This document shows positions 44,887-51,423 of a DNA stretch of 64,000 nt, one piece after another; position 1 is the stretch's first letter, and the number at the start of each line of letters is the position of its first letter. Under the pieces are notes generated by a model, which did not search any database, was not told the DNA's origin, and was given only the letters and a program-made list of their open reading frames with translations. Position numbers and translations under genes: made by a program. This DNA is from Halobacillus sp. Nhm2S1 (GTDB taxonomy: Bacteria; Bacillota; Bacilli; Bacillales; Halobacillaceae). Location of the stretch: assembly GCF_019599545.1 (NCBI RefSeq), contig NZ_JAIEZV010000002.1:496001-560000 (forward strand). Direction: 5' to 3'.

Positions 44887-45324
44887 ATGAAGAAAAAGAA
44901 TGGTCCGATTAATTGGGAGGCTTTTTCGGAAAATGTAGAGAAGGTTTTAGGAGAAGATTTCTGGAACGACATGCATCATGTCATTCCAAAGCGCGGTCCT
45001 TCTTACGACTTTTTTGAAACAGAAGATCAAGCTGTCCTTGTTATAGAACTGCCCGGCCTAACAAAGAGTGACCCGGTCTACCTGACCCAGGAGGGCACTT
45101 CTATGATAATCAGAGGGGAGATCACTCCTAATTACCCTGTAGCGGAAGAAGATTTAATCCATAACGAACGGATGAAAGGAAGCTTTAAACGTGTCATTCC
45201 CGTCCCCTTCCACTATACGGCGGAAGATATCGTGACCGCCTACAAAGATGGTCTGTTGACCGTCACCATTTTTAAACGCCAGAAAAACAGGGACATTCCG
45301 ATTGAATTAGAAGACCATCAATAA
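44887..45324 (+). CDS. Hsp20/alpha-crystallin-like protein (spore-coat type candidate)
   Basis: A 145-residue small heat-shock-like protein. The alpha-crystallin domain covers about residues 42-140 (SYDFFETEDQAVLVIELPGLTKSD, then GSFKRVIPVPFHYTAEDIVTAYKDGLLTVTIFK), including the G-L-L-T-V-T-I core. The N-terminal region is short. In Bacillus, two divergent members of this family (CotM, GerT) are spore coat proteins, and the gerP-like neighbours support that reading; a chaperone role is the alternative. The ATG at 44887 follows gtgaggtg. Its end overlaps the next, oppositely oriented Hsp20-like gene by 7 bases. Confidence 0.75.
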   Translation: MKKKNGPINWEAFSENVEKVLGEDFWNDMHHVIPKRGPSYDFFETEDQAVLVIELPGLTKSDPVYLTQEGTSMIIRGEITPNYPVAEEDLIHNERMKGSFKRVIPVPFHYTAEDIVTAYKDGLLTVTIFKRQKNRDIPIELEDHQ

Positions 45325-45734
45325 TGCAGAAAAATCTCTTTTTCATCAGAGCTCTTTTTTTGTAGACGAACTTCAATGGCGCCGTTCTGGTATTGTGCAT
45401 ACCCATTTCTTCTACTCGTCTGAACAGGCAGCGCAATCTCCATTCGTTCAGCCCAAATCCCGCTTACAAACAGCTTCCCACTTCCAACACTCAACCTTAT
45501 CTCTTCTACATCCACTTCGTAAGGAACGGGGATGGTGACGACTACTTCCCTCATCAGTTCCACCACTTTATAATCACTGCTCGGTTGCTTCGTCTTCTGC
45601 TGGTCTTTTGGTGTCAAAGCATCCTGAATTGACTTTTGTACGAAATCATTCATTTTCCCCATATCCATGAGATCATCAGGAAGAAAAGAACTCTCTTTCC
45701 CTAAAGGATTAAACCAATTCATAATGTCTTTCAT
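45318..45734 (-). CDS. Divergent Hsp20-like protein (GerT/CotM-like candidate)
   Basis: A 138-residue protein with an N-terminal helical region (DIMNWFNPLGKESSFLPDDL) and a divergent alpha-crystallin-type domain (about 55-130) that keeps the beta-strand pattern VVVTIPVPYEVDVEEIRLSVGSGKLFVSGIW but lacks the usual G-L-L motif. It resembles the GerT type of coat protein, required for normal germination in Bacillus subtilis. It shares a short divergent region with the first of the small germination-like genes, so co-expression during sporulation is plausible. Confidence 0.6.
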   Translation of the reverse strand: MKDIMNWFNPLGKESSFLPDDLMDMGKMNDFVQKSIQDALTPKDQQKTKQPSSDYKVVELMREVVVTIPVPYEVDVEEIRLSVGSGKLFVSGIWAERMEIALPVQTSRRNGYAQYQNGAIEVRLQKKSSDEKEIFLHY

Positions 45735-45777
45735 GCTTATCTTTTCCTTTCATACATTAGTGATAGGAGGTGATGAT

Positions 45778-45975
45778 ATGAGTCATATTCAATTTAAGAA
45801 TTTGTCCGTTGACCAAATCAGTGCCACATCGGGAATCTTTTCAGGAACAAACCTCCAGTCTGGATTTAAAGCCGTGCAACAAAGTTGGGAAGGAAACGGT
45901 AGAATCATCGGTCACAAAAATACCCTTCAACACAATAAACATTTAGTCATCAAACGGCCTTCTAAAAGAGTGTAG
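45778..45975 (+). CDS. Small GerP-like protein 1
   Basis: A 65-residue protein. It shows the pattern shared by four proteins of this cluster: hydrophobic strand F-x-x-(I/L)-x-V, then I-x-x-x-S-G-I-F-x-G-x-N-x-Q, then an aromatic residue and G-x-G (here IQFKNLSVDQISATSGIFSGTNLQSGF). This resembles, as I recall them, the N-terminal strands of GerPB/PD/PE germination proteins (N-A-S-x-x-x-x-G after a V-x-I strand). Ribosome site gataggaggtgat. It heads a plus-strand run with the GerPC-like gene. Confidence 0.65.
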   Translation: MSHIQFKNLSVDQISATSGIFSGTNLQSGFKAVQQSWEGNGRIIGHKNTLQHNKHLVIKRPSKRV

Positions 45976-45980
45976 ATGTT

Positions 45981-46304
45981 ATGTTCTTTAAAAAACGTCG
46001 TCACAAGCAAACGGATATTGATGATCTTGTAAAGGAAATACATGAATTAAAACAAGTCATCCAAGGGATGCAGGGGAAGCATGTGGAATACCATATTCAT
46101 TTTGACCAAGTGGATATCCACGATCCCAACCTTGAGCAGCTGACGTTCCAGTTGGACCATTTAGATATCGATGAATTGAGTGGAGCCCTTAACATGGGGA
46201 ACAATTTCGGTGTCAATGTCAAACCGAAGAATTCTTCCCGCCCGGAACTTAGTCGAACGGACAACGGGTTAAAGTTCAGCTTCAAATCAAAGGAGGATTC
46301 CTAA
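45981..46304 (+). CDS. GerPC-like spore germination protein
   Basis: A 107-residue protein with an N-terminal basic stretch, a predicted coiled coil (about 11-35, DIDDLVKEIHELKQVIQGM) and the segment LTFQLDHLDIDELSGALNMGNN (about 54-75). That last segment closely resembles the GerPC signature (strand, H-x-L/V-x-x-L-S-G-x-L-N-x-G). In known gerP operons GerPC is a coat component needed for germinant permeability. It is half the length of classical GerPC, so it is a short relative. It lies 5 bases after the previous gene and 1 base before the next. Confidence 0.65.
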   Translation: MFFKKRRHKQTDIDDLVKEIHELKQVIQGMQGKHVEYHIHFDQVDIHDPNLEQLTFQLDHLDIDELSGALNMGNNFGVNVKPKNSSRPELSRTDNGLKFSFKSKEDS

Positions 46305-46305
46305 T

Positions 46306-46596
46306 ATGGCCGGTTTATCTCCTTATTTTTTTATAGGAAACATAAGGATTGGAACAATCGAAAATGCCTCTTGTTTGAACATGGGAAACAATATCCCGAC
46401 AGGATTTGAGAGTCACCAAAAACATAACCAAGGGTTCGGGAACGTATTTGGAGACGGCAATACCCTTGAAGGATTACGTTCTATTTTAAGTGACTCTGCC
46501 ATCCTTGATCTAATGTCACAGGAAAACGATCAGGAAATTCCAGAGTGGGTGCAAAAACTAATAGAAAAGAAAATGGAGGATCATCCTGTAGAATGA
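46306..46596 (+). CDS. Small GerP-like protein 2, with C-terminal extension
   Basis: A 96-residue protein. Its first half, FFIGNIRIGTIENASCLNMG, is the clearest match to the GerPB/PD pattern (I-x-I-x-x-I-x-N-A-S-x-L-x-x-G), followed by GFGNVFGDGNTL as in the minus-strand paralogue. The second half (about 50-96) is a charged helical extension (EIPEWVQKLIEKKMEDH) not seen in the others. The ATG follows ggagg. Its end overlaps the convergent gene by 16 bases. Confidence 0.65.
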   Translation: MAGLSPYFFIGNIRIGTIENASCLNMGNNIPTGFESHQKHNQGFGNVFGDGNTLEGLRSILSDSAILDLMSQENDQEIPEWVQKLIEKKMEDHPVE

Positions 46597-46841
46597 TTGG
46601 CTCCATTCTCCTTTTTTGAAGGAGGCACCATTTTCGTGATCGGCATATCAACTTCATCATTATCATGAATGACATTGACATTATAAGAAATGATATTCCC
46701 ATCCCCTACGACTGTACCAAGGGCCGCATTCTGCTTTTCCTGTGTTTCCCAATGGGTTTGGGTATTCGGACCAACAAATATTCCGGAGTTATTCGTCATA
46801 TGATTGACATAGATGGAATCAAACCGAATATCGATTCTAAT
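46581..46841 (-). CDS. Small GerP-like protein 3, start codon unresolved
   Basis: About 86 residues by homology to its neighbours. The conserved part is IRFDSIYVNHMTNNSGIF followed by VGPNTQ and, later, GDGNIISYNVNVIHDNDEVDMPI. The first ATG (46799) would cut into the conserved domain. Upstream, in frame, there is no ATG, GTG or TTG before the TAG that ends the preceding gene; an ATT at 46841 follows ggggggg directly and is where the alignment expects the start. A non-standard start or a homopolymer sequence error is possible. The coordinates given assume the ATT. Confidence 0.5.
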   Translation of the reverse strand: MRIDIRFDSIYVNHMTNNSGIFVGPNTQTHWETQEKQNAALGTVVGDGNIISYNVNVIHDNDEVDMPITKMVPPSKKENGANHSTG

Positions 46842-46847
46842 CCCCCC

Positions 46848-47093
46848 CTATACCTGGACGTTCGGTTGAGGGTTGCTGATGGTAGGGTTTACGATTGGTG
46901 TATCATTAACATCATTATCAATAATGGTATTCACATTGTTGGTCGCAATGAAAAAGCCGACGGGAATCCCTGCAGCATTGTTGTTCTTCCCTTGCCAGGA
47001 CCAATCCGGCTGATTGTTTTGCCCAGTAGATATGATTCCATTTTCAGTAATAGAGTTGACAGCGATTTGGTTGAAGACGACAGATACGGGCAT
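46848..47093 (-). CDS. Small GerP-like protein 4
   Basis: An 81-residue protein beginning MPVSVVFNQIAVNSITENGI, with the cluster's shared pattern. It ends with IATNNVNTIIDNDVNDTPI, which resembles the N-T-x-x-D-x-D-x-x-D-x-P end region of GerPA/PF. Ribosome site aggtgaatagg. It is in the same reading frame as the following gene, separated by one TAG codon, and lies 36 bases after the zinc-ribbon gene. Confidence 0.65.
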   Translation of the reverse strand: MPVSVVFNQIAVNSITENGIISTGQNNQPDWSWQGKNNNAAGIPVGFFIATNNVNTIIDNDVNDTPIVNPTISNPQPNVQV

Positions 47094-47129
47094 TCCTATT
47101 CACCTCACCTTTTCTTCTGATATCCTATT

Positions 47130-47327
47130 CTAGAACATTTGGAATGTGTCTTTTTCGGACAAACCTATTTCTCCACCGCGCTTCCCGTAACACTCAAAGC
47201 ACAAATCAATCTCAAGGGGCGATCCATCTGTAACTGTACACACTTCATAGTCACGAAGCTCTTTTTTACACTTCCAGCAAACGCTGTGAATTTCATTCAT
47301 TTCCTGCATCGTCTCTTTCCAGTCCAT
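47130..47327 (-). CDS. Small zinc-ribbon-like protein
   Basis: A 65-residue protein with two C-x-x-C pairs (CWKC, about 17-20, and CFEC, about 43-46) spaced like a small zinc ribbon, and acidic ends. No family recognised. Ribosome site aaggtgg. It is the first gene of the minus-strand run that continues into the GerP-like genes 4 and 3, so it may be co-expressed with them. Confidence 0.65.
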   Translation of the reverse strand: MDWKETMQEMNEIHSVCWKCKKELRDYEVCTVTDGSPLEIDLCFECYGKRGGEIGLSEKDTFQMF

Positions 47328-47539
47328 TCGTATTCCACCTTTAGTTGTTTAGTTATAGCGTTATCTTACGCGGTCCGTAAACACTTTCAAAGTCAGTAAA
47401 TCAGCTAATTCCCTTTACCTTTGGTTGTCATTTTTCTACTTTCTACTGGTTATTTTTCATTTTCGGAAGGGAATTCGACAATGGAAATCTAATCTTGATA
47501 AGTGGAGTAGAAAATGAGGATGAAAGGAAAGGGATCGAT

Positions 47540-48304
47540 ATGAATACACCTATACCTATCGCAGTACAGCTGTACACCTTACGAAATGAAACGGCTACAG
47601 ACTTCGCCGGCACGTTAAGGAAAGTCGCCGATTTAGGCTTTGATGCCGTGGAGTTTGCCGGTTTTGGTGACATGACCGCATCCGAGGTCAAACGTTTATT
47701 AGATGAACTTGGCTTAAAAGCCGCTTCCAGCCACGTCCCCTTGGATGAACTGAAGAACAATCTCCCCCAGGTCATTGAGGATCAAAAAACGATTGGAAGC
47801 GAATATGTGGTTTGTCCGTACATCGAGGATCGAAGTGAATCTGATTATGTGCATTTAATTGAGGATTTGAAAAAAATCGGTGATGAATGCCGTCAACATG
47901 GCCTTACTTTGTGCTATCATAATCATGACTTTGAATTAGATCCGCTGCCGGACGGAAGAAAACCACTGGACGCGATCCTTGAGGAAACGGATGAGAACCA
48001 AGTCCAGGCGGAGTTTGATATCTACTGGCTTCAAAAGGCAGGGGACCAACCTTCTGCATGGATTGACCGCTACCAGGGGCGTACACCATTGATTCATTTG
48101 AAGGACATGACCCTTGACGAAGAACAATACTTTGCGGAGCTCGGGACAGGCGGCGTTGATTTGGATACCGTGTTCGTCCTTGGTGAGAAAGCCGGGGTTA
48201 AGTATTGGATCGTCGAGCAGGATGAAAGCCGACGCACTCCTTTAGAAAGCTTGGAGATCAGTATGAATTACTTGAAAGAGAAGTTTCCTCAACTGAATAA
48301 ATAA
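47540..48304 (+). CDS. Sugar phosphate isomerase/epimerase
   Basis: A 254-residue xylose-isomerase-like TIM barrel protein. Metal-site residues are seen in CYHNHDFELD (about 133), AEFDIYWLQKAG (about 161), LIHLKDMTLDE (about 188) and WIVEQDESRR (Glu, about 228). The start at 47540 is preceded by aaaggaaagg. It stands alone, unlinked to the dehydrogenase cluster, and is only distantly related to the isomerase at 36356. The substrate is unknown. Confidence 0.82.
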   Translation: MNTPIPIAVQLYTLRNETATDFAGTLRKVADLGFDAVEFAGFGDMTASEVKRLLDELGLKAASSHVPLDELKNNLPQVIEDQKTIGSEYVVCPYIEDRSESDYVHLIEDLKKIGDECRQHGLTLCYHNHDFELDPLPDGRKPLDAILEETDENQVQAEFDIYWLQKAGDQPSAWIDRYQGRTPLIHLKDMTLDEEQYFAELGTGGVDLDTVFVLGEKAGVKYWIVEQDESRRTPLESLEISMNYLKEKFPQLNK

Positions 48305-48310
48305 ACAGAA

Positions 48311-48331
48311 GAGCGTGATTTCTTCACGCTC
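48311..48331 (+). terminator. Weak hairpin between the isomerase and PAP2 genes
   Basis: gagcgtga / tcacgctc with a 5-base loop, then cttctttat. It may reduce readthrough into the PAP2 gene, which has no obvious promoter of its own. Confidence 0.6.
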
Positions 48332-48354
48332 CTTCTTTATGTAAGGAGATACGA

Positions 48355-48888
48355 ATGGACAACGAACTTGTATTATGGATTTATGATTTTTCTGAAGCTG
48401 AATGGGTGGACGCACTCATGGTTTTCTTTTCATCATGGGGCTACAAAGCAATGATTGCTTTATTTTTTTTATTGATTTTTGCTAAAAAGACTCGGAAGCT
48501 CGGAATTGCAGCCATAGCTGCATCTTTGATGGGACTAGTCATCAGCAGAGCCATTCGCTGGATAGCGCCGAGGGAAAGACCTTTCGTAGCCCTTGAAGAG
48601 ATCACGCCCTTGATCGAAAAAGAAGCAAGTGCTTCTTTTCCCAGTGAGCAAGCATTATTTGTCGGCATCTTTATCGCCTTGGTGTGGATGATCGGAAGCA
48701 GATTTAGATGGATCGGTGTTCTTCTTGGGGTGATTATTCTTATTTCAAGAGTATATCTTGGTCATCATTATGTTTCAGATGTGCTGATCGGTGCTGGTTT
48801 GGGTGGGTTTCTTTTCGCCACCCTCTACAACTTATCCAACACCCAGCAGAGTTTGCGGTTAGAAAAAGAGAAAAGCCTGACCTCTTAA
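48355..48888 (+). CDS. PAP2 family phosphatase with altered motif 2
   Basis: Membrane phosphatase-like protein of 177 residues with five or six segments. PAP2 motif 1 is APRERPF (about 71-77), and motif 3 is SRVYLGHHYVSDVL (about 136), with its nucleophilic His. Motif 2 reads SFPSEQA instead of the usual S-x-x-S-(G/D)-H, so the proton-donor His is Gln (CAA codon). Activity may be changed or lost. Related Bacillus proteins (BcrC) dephosphorylate undecaprenyl diphosphate. Ribosome site gtaaggag. Confidence 0.82.
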   Translation: MDNELVLWIYDFSEAEWVDALMVFFSSWGYKAMIALFFLLIFAKKTRKLGIAAIAASLMGLVISRAIRWIAPRERPFVALEEITPLIEKEASASFPSEQALFVGIFIALVWMIGSRFRWIGVLLGVIILISRVYLGHHYVSDVLIGAGLGGFLFATLYNLSNTQQSLRLEKEKSLTS

Positions 48889-48905
48889 AAAAGAGTCAGG
48901 CTTTT
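48871..48905. terminator. Bidirectional terminator between PAP2 and sinR genes
   Basis: aaaagcctgacctctt / aagagtcaggctttt with one bulged C; the arms overlap the last codons of the PAP2 gene and end at the sinR stop. Confidence 0.8.
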
Positions 48906-49233
48906 ATTTATTCTGGTGGATTCTCCATTTATTAAACTCCAGATATTCACGGAATTGTTCTTTAGAGATCCCTGAATTCATCGCTTCTTGAACCAAATTC
49001 ATCCAATCCTTGTCCAGCGTTTCATCCTGAGGTTCATTTTCTCCGTGGAGTAAAAAGTTGATGGAAACGTCTAGTTCCTGAGATATTTTAGTCAAGAACT
49101 GAATGGAAGGGTTCGTCTGGATATTACGCTCAATCGAACTCAAATAAGATTTTGCGACTCCTGCCCTTTCGGCCAATTCAGATAGCGACATATGTCGGTC
49201 TTTGCGAATTTTTTGAATGCGTTCACCGATCAT
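48904..49233 (-). CDS. sinR: SinR-like transcriptional regulator
   Basis: A 109-residue DNA-binding protein very close to SinR, the Bacillus biofilm master repressor. The helix-turn-helix region SLSELAERAGVAKSYLSSIERNIQTNPSIQFL (about 16-47) is nearly identical in pattern, and the C-terminal SinI/SinR helical hook is present (MNSGISKEQFREYLEFNKWR, about 83-104). The ATG at 49233 follows ggtgag. No sinI gene lies next to it in this window, unlike the sinI-sinR pair in Bacillus subtilis. Confidence 0.9.
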   Translation of the reverse strand: MIGERIQKIRKDRHMSLSELAERAGVAKSYLSSIERNIQTNPSIQFLTKISQELDVSINFLLHGENEPQDETLDKDWMNLVQEAMNSGISKEQFREYLEFNKWRIHQNK

Positions 49234-50112
49234 GATCTCACCTTCTTTCCTATTGATTTGAGTATAGCACAGATTGAACAACCGTTCTATTTAAAGCACG
49301 AAAAATCAATACGGAGTCCTATGTATGCTTTGGTTTTCCCTTTTATGTATACTTCCTATTCCCTATCTTTTATTATCGTCCAATCCTACCAATTATTTAG
49401 TGAAAGTTTTACTTTAACGAACGTTTTTTAGCATTTGTTCAAGTATATGGCAGAATTCTTGAAGACTCAGTTTCGAGACCATTCGGGGTTCGTTGCGATG
49501 TTGAGCGTCAGGGGTGGGCTGGGAAGCAACTCGCCTTTCCTGTGGGGGAGTGGCGAGCTTCCTCGGACTTTGTCCTGTGGGATCTCGCCTATCTCCTTTC
49601 TCCAATGGGAGTCTCGCAGCTTCCCAACCACCCCTTTCAATGTAAGGGAGAAACGAACCCTTGTGCTCTGGATTAAGCTTTTAAGTGTTATGGAGGTGTT
49701 CTATAACCCACTTCCCATAATTTTACGAGTTGACCTTTTGGTAGTGGTTTCGAGAATCTTCCATGGCAAAGGGGCGGAGGGGAATGGCGAGGCTCCTGCG
49801 GGGAAAAAGTGCATGGTGAGACCCCACAGGACGCAGTCCGAGGAGGCTTAAAAGAATAGAGGAAGTTCGATTAAATTCGGCACGTCCTGTGCCAACATCG
49901 AACGACCCCACTTCGTGTGGGGCCCCGCGGAAGCGAGTTATTCCCCGCAGCCCCATCCACTCAACAAAAGTCTCGAAACTGAGTCTTCAACAAACGGGAG
50001 CTTTAGTTCAATAGACGGGAGATCAAATTTAGGTTAAGATGAATCACTTTTGTGTAGGTATCACACACTAACTGTAAAAATGAGTGAGAATTCTTAGGAA
50101 AAGGTGAACAAG
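49234..50112. other. Gene-free region of about 880 bases between sinR and the CBS gene
   Basis: It holds the sinR promoter area (49234-49440, A+T rich) and then a 532-base inverted-repeat-bounded element. A 138-residue frame crosses the element, but its composition and repeats argue against a gene. Confidence 0.6.
49459..49990. repeat. 532-base element bounded by 21-bp perfect inverted repeats
   Basis: The left end (49459-49479) begins ttgaagactcagtttcgaga and is exactly repeated inverted at 49970-49990. Inside are several hairpin-forming G+C-rich tracts: ctcgcc...ggcgag near 49530-49560, and two converging ggac(t/g)...gtcc blocks near 49565 and 49830. No coding gene and no clear target-site duplication. 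A fragment with the same left end lies at 57812. It may be a non-autonomous mobile or dispersed intergenic element. Confidence 0.65.
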
Positions 50113-50835
50113 ATGAATGACATTGTGGAACAGTTTGAAATCACATTCAACCAGATCCATCAACATTTGAAAGAACTGAATGGCTTCCCGAAAAATGATA
50201 ATTTCGTGGAGCTTCTTCAGCGTTCCAAACTGAAGCATAGCGTCATCCGTGTCCACTTCGATCAGTTGAAACAGTATGCGAAACTCAGAAATGCCATCGT
50301 CCACGAGCGCATCAGTGGAGATTATTATATTGCCACCCCTCATGAGGATGTCGTAAAGGCTTTGCAAAGAATTAAACGAACGCTTGACCAACCGCCCGAA
50401 GCCCTGGAATTTGCCACTCGTTCCGTCCTTTATTTCAAAGAAGACACAGCTCTTAGTCATGTGATGGAGGCTTTCGATCAGCATGGCATCTCTCAATTTC
50501 CTATTTATACGAAAGAACGGGCTTTCTCAGGCTTACTTACGAATGACGGCATCGTCCGCTGGTTATCACAGAATCATAAAAACGGTAAAATTGCTCTTGA
50601 AGACATTTGCGCCTCAGACGTCCTCCCCGTAGAAAAGGATCGCAGTGTGGAATTTTTAAAAGCAAGTGCCACTGTATTTGATTTAGAAGAGCGGTTTGAG
50701 AGAAGTTTGAATGAAAACCGGAAACTGAAAGCCGTCATTTTAACTGAAACAGGAAGTCCTGATGACTTGCCCGTGGGAATAGTCACTACCTGGGATTTGA
50801 TTAAAGTGGACAGACGTGAGAGTGATGAAGATTAA
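50113..50835 (+). CDS. CBS-domain protein
   Basis: A 240-residue soluble protein. The N-terminal part (about 1-95) is helical and resembles an uncharacterised domain often found before CBS pairs (RVHFDQLKQYAKLRNAIVHERI). The CBS pair follows (about 96-230): LYFKEDTALSHVMEAFDQHGISQFPIY for the first, and a second ending PVGIVTTWDLIK. CBS pairs usually bind adenosyl nucleotides or c-di-AMP-like ligands. The ATG at 50113 follows aaaggtg. Function unknown. Confidence 0.75.
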   Translation: MNDIVEQFEITFNQIHQHLKELNGFPKNDNFVELLQRSKLKHSVIRVHFDQLKQYAKLRNAIVHERISGDYYIATPHEDVVKALQRIKRTLDQPPEALEFATRSVLYFKEDTALSHVMEAFDQHGISQFPIYTKERAFSGLLTNDGIVRWLSQNHKNGKIALEDICASDVLPVEKDRSVEFLKASATVFDLEERFERSLNENRKLKAVILTETGSPDDLPVGIVTTWDLIKVDRRESDED

Positions 50836-50924
50836 AATTTTTTAGTTAAAAAGCTAAATGATTGAACCTTCACTCTTGAAAGGATATGATAAAACCATCT
50901 TAGTTTAGGAAGAGGGATGAAAGC

Positions 50925-51296
50925 ATGAACGAACGCAGACATGAACCCTTCCGGTATCCATTCCAAACACCGCTCCCTGGTTTTTACAACAAGAAATTAA
51001 GCAGTCATGTGTCAGGTCCTATGGAAGTGAAAGACATCAGTATGAACGGATTACGCTTTTCTTGTGATTCTCAACCAGGACTGTCTATGAAAGATGAGTT
51101 GTTTCTCACCTTCATTTATGAAAATAAAACTTTCACTGCTGAAGGACGACTCATATGGATGAAAACGGAAGAGCAACGGATGACGTGTGGTGTACACGTG
51201 TTTGAATTTCCAGATCAATTAAAACAGATCATTGAAAAGCTGGGAGAATCCCTTGAGGCTGTTCAAAATGATCCAATGGAAACGAAGTCTCCGTGA
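50925..51296 (+). CDS. PilZ-domain protein
   Basis: A 123-residue protein matching the PilZ c-di-GMP-binding fold: an N-terminal basic motif ERRHEPFRYPF (R-x-x-x-R type, about 3-13) and DISMNGLRFS (D-x-S-x-x-G, about 37-46), followed by beta strands. Both ligand motifs are present in near-canonical form. With SinR nearby and flagellar genes downstream, a role in motility/biofilm signalling is plausible but unproven. Ribosome site agaggg. Confidence 0.78.
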   Translation: MNERRHEPFRYPFQTPLPGFYNKKLSSHVSGPMEVKDISMNGLRFSCDSQPGLSMKDELFLTFIYENKTFTAEGRLIWMKTEEQRMTCGVHVFEFPDQLKQIIEKLGESLEAVQNDPMETKSP

Positions 51297-51308
51297 TGGG
51301 GGCTTTTT
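51283..51308 (+). terminator. Weak terminator after the PilZ gene
   Basis: agtctcc / gggggct with one G-T pair, then tttttta, overlapping the stop codon. Confidence 0.55.
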
Positions 51309-51369
51309 TAGTTTGCAGTCAATTGATTGGTGTCTTTTTCTTTGGCTCCCTCATTATTTTGTAAAAAAA

Positions 51370-51412
51370 TGGTGTACCAGGTCATCCAATATTTGGATGA
51401 CCTGGTACACCA
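51370..51412. terminator. Palindromic terminator, copy 6
   Basis: tggtgtaccaggtcatccaa / ttggatgacctggtacacca, a perfect 20-bp stem with a 3-base loop and A/T runs on both sides, between the convergent PilZ and RND genes. Confidence 0.9.
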
Positions 51413-51423
51413 AAAAATGTAAG

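Noticed and set aside
45751-45759. catacatta, a sigma-E/sigma-K -10-like sequence before the first GerP-like gene
   Set aside because: Transcription would begin at the ribosome site itself and no matching -35 is seen, so it is not used as support for sporulation control.
49435-49851. 138-residue frame within the inverted-repeat element
   Set aside because: It spans hairpin-forming repeat DNA, has no ribosome site and no recognisable domain.
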